Assembly (NCBI RefSeq): GCF_002257585.1
Contig: NZ_CP022743.1
Span: forward strand, 682,001-746,000
DNA length: 64,000 nucleotides
Direction: 5' to 3'
DNA from: Mucilaginibacter xinganensis
GTDB lineage: Bacteria; Bacteroidota; Bacteroidia; Sphingobacteriales; Sphingobacteriaceae
Positions within the stretch are counted from its first letter, which is position 1, and every line of letters begins with the position of its first letter. A program made the translations under genes and the position numbers. The notes beneath the pieces were generated by a model. It made no database searches, had not been told where the DNA came from, and was given only the letters and a program-made list of their open reading frames with translations. This document shows, in pieces, positions 37,370-45,625 of the stretch.

Positions 37370-38349
37370 GCCGCTTTGAGTTTTTTATTTAGGTTGATCA
37401 GTACAAAGATGAGCCCGACACCCGATCCTATAAAGTAAAGCAGCGCCAGGTAAACGCCGCCCACATCGCCCACGCTTAAAAATAGCCGTACTACCAGGCT
37501 GCTCAAGGCAATATAGCTGTATAAAACCACCAGCAGCATAAAATAAAACGATTTGTTTTTAAAAGCATCAGTATACGTTGGAAACGACAATAATACAATG
37601 CCCAGTATCCAGGCCGCAGCCAATATGGAACTGTAATAATGAAAATACCCGGCCAGTAAGGCAATATAAGCCACATGAATACCATAATGCTGGTAACTAA
37701 ATTTAAAGTGCTTTTTGAACTTAAACTGCCGGCTGGCGTAGGCTGCTGCAATTAATACAATGCCTAATACCAGGTAGGTGTATATTATGGTTTCGCTGTC
37801 AAAATCACTGTTGAGCAGCAGTTGTTGGGGGGGTACCGATACCCCCATCCAAACGGCCAGGTTGGCCATCGCCATGCTAAGGATACCGATATGATCAAAA
37901 TAATAGGCTATAAAAAACAGCGCTAGCATGGGGATAAAGGTAGCCATGCCGTAATTGGTGCCAAATACTTTGTACTCAAATTGCAGGTAGCCCACAAAGA
38001 TCAGCATACTGGCGCTGGCTAAAAGCAGGATGTAGTCGAAAAAAGAATTGGGTGCACTTACCTTTTCTTTGCTAAAAGGCAGCTTGTTTTTAAAACAGTA
38101 GTAAAAGCAGCCCAGGCAAATGGCCGCTATCAGCATCAGCACAAACTGGTGCCCTATGGTATCAATATTTTCATATATCAGTAAGCCCAGGCCTGCCGTA
38201 AGCATTAAAACCCCGGCATAAAGCAAAGTCCTTATTTCCCAATGAATAGAAAACAATAGCGGTTTTTGTTCCTTCAGCCTGATCTTTTGAAGCGACTCAT
38301 CACTAATCAGGCCTTCGGCATGCAGGTTGTTATAAAGGTTATCGGCCAT
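37366..38349 (-). CDS. multi-pass membrane protein, DUF2157 family-like
   Basis: A 327-residue protein. A soluble N-terminus (LHAEGLISDESLQKIRL) is followed by about ten transmembrane helices beginning at TLLYAGVLMLTAGLGLLIYE near residue 43. The layout and the AG-x-L-x-x-x-G-x-G-x-L-L pattern fit DUF2157. Function is unknown. It is the first gene of a two-gene unit with 36200-37369. It is a separate gene rather than the front half of a frameshifted one, because each has its own N-terminal soluble region. Confidence 0.77.
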   Translation of the reverse strand: MADNLYNNLHAEGLISDESLQKIRLKEQKPLLFSIHWEIRTLLYAGVLMLTAGLGLLIYENIDTIGHQFVLMLIAAICLGCFYYCFKNKLPFSKEKVSAPNSFFDYILLLASASMLIFVGYLQFEYKVFGTNYGMATFIPMLALFFIAYYFDHIGILSMAMANLAVWMGVSVPPQQLLLNSDFDSETIIYTYLVLGIVLIAAAYASRQFKFKKHFKFSYQHYGIHVAYIALLAGYFHYYSSILAAAWILGIVLLSFPTYTDAFKNKSFYFMLLVVLYSYIALSSLVVRLFLSVGDVGGVYLALLYFIGSGVGLIFVLINLNKKLKAA

Positions 38350-38433
38350 AGGTTTACAGGTTGATTAACTCAAGTATAGTAAACATTATCGGTATTTACA
38401 GTGCCTTTAACCCTTCCAACCTTTATAGGCGTG

Positions 38434-38715
38434 TTAAAATTTTAGATTTTCCTTTAACCAAACCTGTACTTCTTCCTGTTTGGTAAGTTCTGGCGGCAGT
38501 TTATCGTGGATGAGTTTCTCCATTTTGTTGCCGGTATTGGCAAAGCGGTAATCCCAAAATATCATCAGCTTATTAATCAGGTAAACCATTTCGTTGCCTT
38601 CTTCTTTATTAAAAAGGGTATCGTCAGGTTTGCCGTTCACGCGCGGATCATTCTGTACGTAAGTAGTCCATTTATAATCGGAATAATGTAAGTTTCTTCT
38701 TGAGAACAAGATCAT
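38434..38715 (-). CDS. small conserved hypothetical protein
   Basis: A 93-residue soluble protein with no signal peptide, rich in charged and aromatic residues (YSDYKWTTYVQNDPRVNG, LINKLMIFWDYRF, EEVQVWLKENLKF). I do not recognise a named family. The ATG at 38715, normal codon use and regular helical pattern in the second half make it a real gene. It lies 84 nt upstream of the DUF2157-like pair on the same strand. Confidence 0.65.
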   Translation of the reverse strand: MILFSRRNLHYSDYKWTTYVQNDPRVNGKPDDTLFNKEEGNEMVYLINKLMIFWDYRFANTGNKMEKLIHDKLPPELTKQEEVQVWLKENLKF

Positions 38716-38872
38716 GAGCTGTGATTTTTATAAAGATACTTATAATAAATTGTAAAGGTTGTGTTAAGTTGCAAGCGGCGTTTGGTAATAAGGGTATCAC
38801 CGGCATTAAAGGCCGTCAGAAGTGAAACTTTCTGTATAACAACAGTTTTATAAAAAGCATTGATGCGTTAAC

Positions 38873-39955
38873 TTACCAGCCTTTTACCTGTTTTATGTGA
38901 GCGGTAAGCTCATCGGCAATAAGTTGATGTTCAGCAAGGTCGGGGTGGCCGCCGCAGCCGTTATGGTATTGTTTGGAAAAGAAATACTGATGAATTTTTT
39001 TATCGCCATTGGCGTTCAAATACCCGGTGATGCCGGTGAGATACCGTTTTAGTACTGAGGTCAGTGTGCTGTCGCCCATAGGGCTGGTTAAGCAAATGAT
39101 CTCTGCTTTGGGGTAATGCATCCGTAAGGATTTAACGAACTTAATATAAGTTTCGCAAAATAAGGTGGAGTCCTGCTTGGGGCCGTCATTTTGGCCTATA
39201 CAAATGGTAACCACATCGGGCTGGTAATTTTTAAAGTTCCAGCTGATGGAATCTGCCGCCAGCAAAACCTTATCATAGATCTGCGGTAAAACCACTTTCA
39301 TGTTACAGCAGCTGTGCAGCAGGCCAACGCCTGCCAGCGCGCTTAGCTGCCAGTCGGCATTTAAATTGCGTGCTGTGCGTGCGCCATAGCTCATGTAAGC
39401 ATTGTGCTGGTCGTACCACTGGCCCTTATCGCAGGCAATTACCGATAGGTCCATACCAGTGCCGCTGGTAATAGAATCGCCAAAGTATTCAATTTTGCGC
39501 GTGGGCTGCGGAGGCAGCGACAAAAGCTGTTGGCACCTGAAGCCAATAAAATCAATATAGCCAATGTTTGATTCGGTGTCTTTGCAGATCAGGATAGTAT
39601 GCGCCGTGTTGGTAAGTCCGTCGGGTACTTTTATGATATTTGTTTTGCCGGTAGTTTGGATGCGGTAGGGCTTGTTATCATCAATAACAATCTCCAGGTA
39701 ATTAAGGTTGTGGCCGCCTGAGTTCTCATCATTTAAAATAATTTCACATTGCGGGCCTTTGAATTTGGCTTTGATATAAATACCTGGCGCCCAGATACGT
39801 GGCTTTTGCGGGTTCGAAAAATCAATCCTGCCCACGTACCTGATCTTGCTGTTATCAGCCCCGAAAAACTTTAGCCCTGCTTTTTTAGGCGATGAAAATG
39901 CAAACGAAAAATTAGCAAGCAATATCAACAAAAAACAGGCTCGGCCTTTTATCAT
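38873..39955 (-). CDS. secreted CE2-like acetylesterase (jelly-roll plus SGNH)
   Basis: A 360-residue protein with a signal peptide (about residues 1-21). The first 130 or so residues form a beta-rich module (IRYVGRIDFSNPQKPRIWAPG), as in CE2 esterases. The SGNH domain follows: EYFGDSITSGTGM holds the nucleophile Ser near residue 163, VTICIGQNDGPKQ is the Asn block, and CGGHPDLAEHQLIADEL holds the catalytic His. The reaction is probably removal of acetyl groups from plant polysaccharide, such as xylan or mannan. It stands alone. Confidence 0.85.
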   Translation of the reverse strand: MIKGRACFLLILLANFSFAFSSPKKAGLKFFGADNSKIRYVGRIDFSNPQKPRIWAPGIYIKAKFKGPQCEIILNDENSGGHNLNYLEIVIDDNKPYRIQTTGKTNIIKVPDGLTNTAHTILICKDTESNIGYIDFIGFRCQQLLSLPPQPTRKIEYFGDSITSGTGMDLSVIACDKGQWYDQHNAYMSYGARTARNLNADWQLSALAGVGLLHSCCNMKVVLPQIYDKVLLAADSISWNFKNYQPDVVTICIGQNDGPKQDSTLFCETYIKFVKSLRMHYPKAEIICLTSPMGDSTLTSVLKRYLTGITGYLNANGDKKIHQYFFSKQYHNGCGGHPDLAEHQLIADELTAHIKQVKGW

Positions 39956-39990
39956 GGTTTAAAGGTAATAATGAAATAGCGAATCAACAA

Positions 39991-40022
39991 AAAAGGCGAC
40001 CCGCATTAACAGGTCGCCTTTT
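39991..40022 (-). terminator. intrinsic terminator of DUF6515 gene
   Basis: A perfect 11-bp stem (AAAAGGCGACC, 39991-40001, with GGTCGCCTTTT, 40012-40022). Read on the minus strand it is followed by a T tract. It sits 18 nt after the DUF6515 stop. Confidence 0.8.
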
Positions 40023-40039
40023 GATAATTTTATAATACT

Positions 40040-41065
40040 TTAGTTTTGATCAGGCTGTTGCTCTTCTGATGGTAAACCTACTACTTTATAGGTTTTATTG
40101 CCATTAGCATCTGCCTGTTCCTGGTAGTAAACACCATCCGGAGAAACGTACAGCTTTTCGCCATTAACTTTAATCTTCCTGCAATCAGGAGGCAACTGGC
40201 CAACTATGTCGCCCATTTGCGGGCCCTGGTATTGGTCGTCCTGTACATCAGTGGTGTTAAGCTGCCCATCTTTGCCGGCAACCTGGTAAACAACGGTACC
40301 ATCGTCTTTGGTTACAGGCTGGTAATAAACACCGTTCAGCTCATAATATTGCTGGCCATTGATTACAATTGATTGCGCTTTTTCAGGTAATTCTTTTACT
40401 TCGGCGCCAACCGGTGGTTCAACTACCGTGTACTGGCTGTTATCATACTGATAGAACAAGCCATCGCTGTAATAGTATTGAAAATCGCCATAGTAAAACG
40501 GATAGTAGCCGTATGGTAATACCCCAATAGAAAAGCCGATCCGTGGTGAATAATATGAATTATAATACCCGTGAGAATAATGATAATAATTATGATTACC
40601 CCAGTAACCGCCGCGGCCATAGCCAACTTGTGGAGAGTTACGGTAAACACCGGTAGCAGGCCTGTGGCTTAAATCATAGGTACGCGGAGCATAGCCGTAA
40701 TTACCCCTGGTTGAAGGGCGCGGGCTAAATCCGTAATTGTTGCGTTGAGACACGCCTACCCTTGGCTGGTAAACCCCGTTAGGGCGCTGCGCAAAATTAG
40801 GACGTGCGCCACTTTGCTGTTGCCCGCCTGACGGCCTTGCTGAAACGCCAACACTGTTACTTTGGCGCGGTGCGCTGTATGATGGTGCAGGGCTGCTGCT
40901 TACTGATGGCCTTGATGGAGCCGGAGACGAAGAGCCTCCGCCACCACCTCCTCCGCCACCACCGCTGGTTGACGGCCTGTGCTGGGCACTTACAGAAGTA
41001 GCTAAAAACGAGCCCAGTAATACAGCAAGGCTGGTTTTAAATAAATTTTTATATGCAGTTTTCAT
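40040..41065 (-). CDS. DUF6515-family Gly/Tyr-rich secreted protein, copy A
   Basis: A 341-residue protein with a signal peptide ending SVSA-Q (about residue 27). Next comes a poly-Gly/Ser/Pro segment (10 Gly in a row near residue 36), then an Arg/Gly/Tyr-rich middle and a hydrophobic GVLPYGYYPFYYG hairpin. The C-terminal half has two repeats of the form ING-x-x-YY-x-L/V-x-G-V-Y-Y (INGQQYYELNGVYYQP; VNGEKLYVSPDGVYYQE). This matches DUF6515, of unknown function. A paralogue is at 58650-59492. The 269-bp region upstream (41066-41334) is gene-free and AT-rich. Confidence 0.8.
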   Translation of the reverse strand: MKTAYKNLFKTSLAVLLGSFLATSVSAQHRPSTSGGGGGGGGGGSSSPAPSRPSVSSSPAPSYSAPRQSNSVGVSARPSGGQQQSGARPNFAQRPNGVYQPRVGVSQRNNYGFSPRPSTRGNYGYAPRTYDLSHRPATGVYRNSPQVGYGRGGYWGNHNYYHYSHGYYNSYYSPRIGFSIGVLPYGYYPFYYGDFQYYYSDGLFYQYDNSQYTVVEPPVGAEVKELPEKAQSIVINGQQYYELNGVYYQPVTKDDGTVVYQVAGKDGQLNTTDVQDDQYQGPQMGDIVGQLPPDCRKIKVNGEKLYVSPDGVYYQEQADANGNKTYKVVGLPSEEQQPDQN

Positions 41066-41334
41066 GATGAAATTTAATTATTTGCGAATTATGTAAATCG
41101 GTTTTCAGTTGGAGTATAAGTTATAGACTAAAAATCTGATTAACGGTTTAATCCGGATTAAATTATTTTTTGTAATAATAGTCAAAAAACGAGCCGGGTT
41201 TTAATTGAAGCAGGATTATTACAAACAGCTTTGAACCAGGTAAGTTAATATTGGCAATCTATTGTAAATATACGTAATCTGAAGCATAAATGATACACTC
41301 TAAGTAACAGGTACATGTAATATTTAGGAATCAT

Positions 41335-41904
41335 TTACAATTCTTCTGCAATAAATAAAAACGGGTTACCAAAATGCAGGCTAAAAATGCCATCGCCGGT
41401 GGTTCTGTACAGATCATCGCCCTGTTTTTCCAGCCCCGTTACCTCAAGCTTTTTTGCCGGGGTTAGCACTTCAATAGTTTCATTAGCCGGTGTCCACTTG
41501 TTGAACCCGCTATGCACCGGGTATATTTTTTTACCTCCGTTAAATAGTACAATGTTTATTTGGGGTACGTAAAGCGTATAATCCGCCAGGTTAAATTCAT
41601 CGGTTACAATGTTTACCGCAGGGAAGCCATTATCGGCAAGGTATTTTAACGCGACATTAACTAGGCTACCGCCCCCAAAGGGCATCAGTTTTACGTCAGA
41701 TTGAAAAGGCGGGGTGTTTTCGTTGGTAATGATCCAGTCAATTTTTATCCCCGTTGCGTTCAGCTTTTCGGCCGTTTGCGGGGTAGTGATCACCGTGGGG
41801 CTCCATTCCAGCAATTGTCCAAGTAATTCATCGTCGAAATTATCCAGCCCGAGCGCTAATAAAGCCGGTTCCTGTTTTTCGCGAACGATGTGGTGTGATG
41901 ACAT
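41335..41904 (-). CDS. thiamine pyrophosphokinase-like protein lacking catalytic Asp residues
   Basis: A 189-residue protein homologous to Bacteroidota thiamine diphosphokinase, which makes TPP from thiamine and ATP. The opening MSSHHIVREKQEPALL, GQLLEWSP, the GIKIDWII strand and ALKYLADNGFPAVNIV follow that fold. The catalytic and metal sites differ: where active enzymes have DGGA, GDFDS and DQ-x-x-TD, this protein reads TPQT (residues 41-44), TNENT (60-64) and GGGSLVN (77-83). The C-terminal thiamine-binding half (EVTGLEKQ ... TTGDGIFSLHFGNPFLFI) is kept in outline. It is probably not a kinase; a thiamine-binding or regulatory role is inference. It is the last gene of the TPP-riboswitch-headed run, 72 nt after the ThiE-like gene. 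Confidence 0.75.
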   Translation of the reverse strand: MSSHHIVREKQEPALLALGLDNFDDELLGQLLEWSPTVITTPQTAEKLNATGIKIDWIITNENTPPFQSDVKLMPFGGGSLVNVALKYLADNGFPAVNIVTDEFNLADYTLYVPQINIVLFNGGKKIYPVHSGFNKWTPANETIEVLTPAKKLEVTGLEKQGDDLYRTTGDGIFSLHFGNPFLFIAEEL

Positions 41905-41976
41905 ATTTTGGTTGGCTAAGCTGACTTGAATAAACCGGGTTTAAAAAGTTAAATTAACGCAATCAACAGCGGCCTG

Positions 41977-42603
41977 TCAATATATTTTTTGATAGAATTT
42001 TTTCAAAGCGCTGCCCGCGTCAAATGCCAGGTTAACCGCCGCCGAAACCGCTATGCCATATACCCCCGTTTTTATAAGCGCGTCAACGTCCTGCATTTGA
42101 ATGCCGCCGACAGCTATTACCGGGATTGTTATTTCGGGATGTTTTTCAAGCTGGCGATAGCCTTCAAAACCAAGCAGCGGGTAATTGTTGGGTTTAGTGC
42201 TGGTAACCGCAAATGGGCCATAGCCGCAATAGTCGACCACACCGGTATTTTGCAACGCCATTAACTGCCTTAAATTGGTTGCCGATGCCCCCAGGGTTTT
42301 GTCATTGCCTATCGTTTTACGGATAGCTTTAAAATCGGCATTCAGATCCTCAATATGAACGCCCTGTGCATCAACCTTATCAAGCAGGTGGTAATGGTTG
42401 GTAAGGATTAAGGTGGTGCCCCAATCATCGCATAGCCCCGCTATTTCATTTATTTCTTCAATCAGTTCATCATCAGGCCTGGTTAAACAGCGATACTGGA
42501 TCCAGTTTGCACCGGCTTCGCAGGCAATGGTGGCCTGTTCCAAATGGCTCCTCGTGCGCAAATCCTGTGTCAGGTAATGAAATTTGGAGATGTATTTTTT
42601 CAT
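41977..42603 (-). CDS. thiE: ThiE/TenI-like thiamine phosphate synthase family protein (divergent)
   Basis: A 208-residue TIM-barrel of the ThiE/TenI family. ThiE joins HMP-PP and thiazole phosphate to thiamine phosphate. Kept features are Gln36 and Arg38 (WIQYR), Ser107 (LGASA), TSTK with Lys137, and AVGGIQ. Changed positions are the Lys two after Arg38, now Leu40, and the two Mg-binding Asp of canonical ThiE, which appear as His70 (TNHYHLL) and Asn88 (IEDLNAD). It may therefore not be a canonical synthase. It lies between the phosphatase and TPK-like genes on the same strand. Alternative: a TenI-type tautomerase or a non-catalytic relative. Confidence 0.75.
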   Translation of the reverse strand: MKKYISKFHYLTQDLRTRSHLEQATIACEAGANWIQYRCLTRPDDELIEEINEIAGLCDDWGTTLILTNHYHLLDKVDAQGVHIEDLNADFKAIRKTIGNDKTLGASATNLRQLMALQNTGVVDYCGYGPFAVTSTKPNNYPLLGFEGYRQLEKHPEITIPVIAVGGIQMQDVDALIKTGVYGIAVSAAVNLAFDAGSALKKFYQKIY

Positions 42604-42715
42604 GTTGCGGGTTCCAATTTAGTAAAGACCGAAAGATACTTTTTATTATCATATCAAACGTAAGGTTCATCAGGCTATAGCCTTCAATCTTTCAGTCTTC
42701 CTAGCTTTGCTGACT

Positions 42716-44425
42716 TTACTGGCCCCCTTTCAATACTTCACTAATAGGTTGCCCTATGCTGCCGTTAGGAGCCTGTATGTGTAATAATGCAGCAACGGTA
42801 GCTGCAATATCAGTCATGTGTGTTTCGCGGATAAGGCTGCCATGCTTAACGCCCCAGCCCATAAACACCAGCGGGATGTGGTTATCATAAGGGTTCCAGG
42901 TGCCATGCGTAGTGCCGGTAGGGCCGCTATCGCCCGATCCATGACCGGTAAAATAAGCAGGTTTTAAAATTATCTGCACTTCGCCGCTATGCTCCGCGTT
43001 GTAACCATTTATAATTCGGGTGCGCAATGCATCCGGGATATCTGCCGCTTGTATTTTTTTCATATCCACAGCAAATGCAACTGCTGGGTCTTTTTCAAGA
43101 AAGTTGATGCAATCCTGTTTTAACACGCTCTCATCCAGGTGCAGGTATCTTATATCCCTGTAATTTAAATTAACCTGGTAATTGGTAAGGCTCAATACCA
43201 GTTTTTCGGCCTTGTATTTATCCTGTAAATACTGATTCAGGTTTTTCAAAACCACTGCATCATCCCAAACATCGGCCGGGATGCCATGGTCCTTTAAAAA
43301 TGCGGTGTTATGTGCTGCGCCATGGTCGGCAGTCAAAAAAACAGTATAATTCCCTTTTCCAACTTTAGCATCAAGGTAAGTAAAGAATGTGGCAAAATCG
43401 CGGTCTAACCGCAGGTAGGTATCTTCAGTTTCAATAGCATTTACACCAAATTGGTGCCCAATGTAATCGGTTGATGAGAAGCTCACAGCTAAAAAATCTG
43501 TTACATCATGCTGCCCCAATTGCTCCCCGTTAATCGCAGCAACGGCAAGGTCAAGTGTTAATGTATTGCCATAAGGGGTTGAACGGATGAGCCCTAAATT
43601 ATTTTTATACATGGCCGATGTTTTTACCGGAAGCGTAGGGGCGTTCATTCCTTTAAATTTACCTTCATAGCTATTGCTGTCGGGCGAGCTTTGCAGGTAG
43701 GTGTTTAACGGGTAAAGAGCGGTCCAGTCCTGTTTTAAATAGGTTTCCGGCATTTTCTGATCGTTAAACTCTTTTACCCACTGCGGCAGGTCTTTCATGT
43801 AATAGGTGCTGGTGATCCAGTTGCCGGTTTTATCGTCAAACCAATAGGCTGCATTGGCCGTATGGCCCGCCGGAAGGATGCCTCCGCGATCTTTTAAAGC
43901 AATTCCGATAACTTTCGAGCGGAAGTTTGTTGCCAGTTTCAGTTCATCAGTAACCGTAGTCACCAGTAAATTACGCGGCGACATTTTACCCGCAGTTGAA
44001 GTACTGCCAACAGTTTGCACCGTAGTATCTTCGGTGCAGTACATTGATTTTCCGGTAGCCTGGATAATAAAATCATTACCGGCAATACCATGGATAGCAG
44101 GCACCGACCCAGTGTAAATACAGGTGTGGCCGGGGGCGGTAAAAGTAGGGATATAATCTATTTGTGTGTTTTCGCAGGTAAAGCCTTCGTTTAACAGGCG
44201 CTTGAAGCCGTTGTTTGAATAGCGGCTGTAATAACGGTACAGGTAATCCCAGCGCATTTGGTCAACTACAATACCTACAACCAATTTGGGGCGCGGAAGT
44301 TCGGCTGAGGTTGTAACAACAGCGGCAGGGGTTGTGCCAATAACTGTTTTATTCTTTTTTGTTTGTGCCGATACTGAAACGGTAAAAAGAGCAAATATTA
44401 ATAGGGGTAGATGTTTGATCTTCAT
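42716..44425 (-). CDS. PafA-type alkaline phosphatase, periplasmic
   Basis: About 569 residues from the ATG at 44425, which gives signal peptide MKIKHLPLLIFALFTVSVSA; an upstream in-frame ATG at 44461 only adds 12 non-signal residues. The alkaline-phosphatase superfamily core is clear: metal-binding VVGIVVDQMRWDY (Asp55), nucleophile Thr96 in PTFTAPGHT, GIALKDRGGILPAGH with the Lys-x-Arg pair typical of PafA monoesterases, FLTADHGAAH, and a C-terminal HGTWNPYDNHIPLVFMG. It hydrolyses phosphate monoesters. Its place between thiamine uptake and ThiE/TPK-like genes suggests thiamine phosphates as substrates, an inference. Confidence 0.88.
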   Translation of the reverse strand: MKIKHLPLLIFALFTVSVSAQTKKNKTVIGTTPAAVVTTSAELPRPKLVVGIVVDQMRWDYLYRYYSRYSNNGFKRLLNEGFTCENTQIDYIPTFTAPGHTCIYTGSVPAIHGIAGNDFIIQATGKSMYCTEDTTVQTVGSTSTAGKMSPRNLLVTTVTDELKLATNFRSKVIGIALKDRGGILPAGHTANAAYWFDDKTGNWITSTYYMKDLPQWVKEFNDQKMPETYLKQDWTALYPLNTYLQSSPDSNSYEGKFKGMNAPTLPVKTSAMYKNNLGLIRSTPYGNTLTLDLAVAAINGEQLGQHDVTDFLAVSFSSTDYIGHQFGVNAIETEDTYLRLDRDFATFFTYLDAKVGKGNYTVFLTADHGAAHNTAFLKDHGIPADVWDDAVVLKNLNQYLQDKYKAEKLVLSLTNYQVNLNYRDIRYLHLDESVLKQDCINFLEKDPAVAFAVDMKKIQAADIPDALRTRIINGYNAEHSGEVQIILKPAYFTGHGSGDSGPTGTTHGTWNPYDNHIPLVFMGWGVKHGSLIRETHMTDIAATVAALLHIQAPNGSIGQPISEVLKGGQ

Positions 44426-44506
44426 CTTTAAATAATTGTTAAGTAGCGCAAATATCAGCAATGCAATTAAATTTCAATGTGATATTTGCGTTACGGGAAG
44501 TTAAAT

Positions 44507-45625
44507 TTAAGATTGGCTGAAACCAAAAGTGATCAAAGCATGCTGGCTGGCGGTATGCAGATCGCGCCAGGCACGGTTAATTTCTGAACCAGCCGCAGCA
44601 GCGGCTAAACCACATAAGGGATAGAGTTGATCAATGCCTTCGCGGCTAAAGTGCGCCAGCTTGCGGCTAACCATACTCACCTGGTCCAATAGTTCCTGCG
44701 GGATGCTTCCCACGGATTGAACGGCCTCCCACGACTGCGTGGCGGTTTCAAAAAAATCCACGCGTAACACGTCGAGCTCGTTTTTTATCCGGTTCAGCTC
44801 AGTTATTAGAAAGGTTCTTTGCCCGTTGGTTATCCGGGGCTGCCTTATTTTTTCATGAAAGATGTCTTCGCATAGGTCTATAAAATGGATAGCCATGCCT
44901 GATAAATTAACGGCAATAGTAGCTTCTGCCAGCTGCAAAAACGGATATAGATATAAAGGGGCCTTAACAACAGCGGCTTTAGAGTCAATTTTAAATTGCC
45001 TGTTAGGCATAACGTCCAGGTCTTTAACTTCAAAAGCATCGCTGCCGGTTGCTACCATGCCCATATATTTCCAGGCTGGTAAAATATGAACGTCCTTTTT
45101 ATCAAATATAAAGGGTAATATCAGCGGTTCGCCATCATCAGCTAATACGGTTTCGCCATTTTTTGTAATGCGGCAGTTAGCGGTAATATGGGTAGCATGG
45201 TGTGCACCGCTGGCATATTTCCAGGTGCCGTTTATCTTATAGCCGTTTTCGTTTATCTCGGCAGTGCCGCAAACAGCACCGCTGCCCGCAAGGCAAACCG
45301 TAATGTCGGAAAAGATGCCTGTAGAAAGTTCAGGATCAATAAAACCACCAAACCAGCCTGCGCCGTTGCATAAGGTAACTACCCAGCCGGTGCTGCCATC
45401 GGCCCAGCTCACGGCCTCCTGCAATTGCAGCAACTGTAGTAAAGTTACCTGTTTGCCGCTGTAAACTTCTGGCACCAGTAGCTTAAACCATTGTTGCTTA
45501 TAAATTACCTGTAACTGTTCAGGGTGAAGCATTCCCAGTTGTTCAGCCGCGGGTGCATTGTTGCGGATTGTATTTACAGCCTCCACTTCAATAAAAGCAG
45601 AAGGGTGCGAAATTGTATTTTCCAT
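44507..45625 (-). CDS. acyl-CoA dehydrogenase-like flavoenzyme (group D monooxygenase type) in thiamine operon
   Basis: A 372-residue acyl-CoA dehydrogenase-fold protein without signal peptide. FKLLVPEVYSGKQVTLLQLL, the AVSWADGSTGWVV segment and NGYKINGTWKYASGAHHATH are typical of the HpaB/DszC-like flavin monooxygenase branch, and the C-terminal helical domain (RKLAHFSREGIDQLYPLCG) fits Acyl-CoA_dh_2. The catalytic Glu of true acyl-CoA dehydrogenases is not obvious. Its ATG directly abuts the pnuT stop (TAA then ATG), so the genes are translationally coupled. A role on thiamine or a breakdown product is inferred from position only; no thiamine reaction is known to me for this family. Confidence 0.8.
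   Translation of the reverse strand: MENTISHPSAFIEVEAVNTIRNNAPAAEQLGMLHPEQLQVIYKQQWFKLLVPEVYSGKQVTLLQLLQLQEAVSWADGSTGWVVTLCNGAGWFGGFIDPELSTGIFSDITVCLAGSGAVCGTAEINENGYKINGTWKYASGAHHATHITANCRITKNGETVLADDGEPLILPFIFDKKDVHILPAWKYMGMVATGSDAFEVKDLDVMPNRQFKIDSKAAVVKAPLYLYPFLQLAEATIAVNLSGMAIHFIDLCEDIFHEKIRQPRITNGQRTFLITELNRIKNELDVLRVDFFETATQSWEAVQSVGSIPQELLDQVSMVSRKLAHFSREGIDQLYPLCGLAAAAAGSEINRAWRDLHTASQHALITFGFSQS

Noticed and set aside
36200..38349. Frameshifted single DUF2157 gene
   Set aside because: Each frame has its own soluble N-terminus, full helix set and ATG; the 4-nt overlap is a normal coupled junction.
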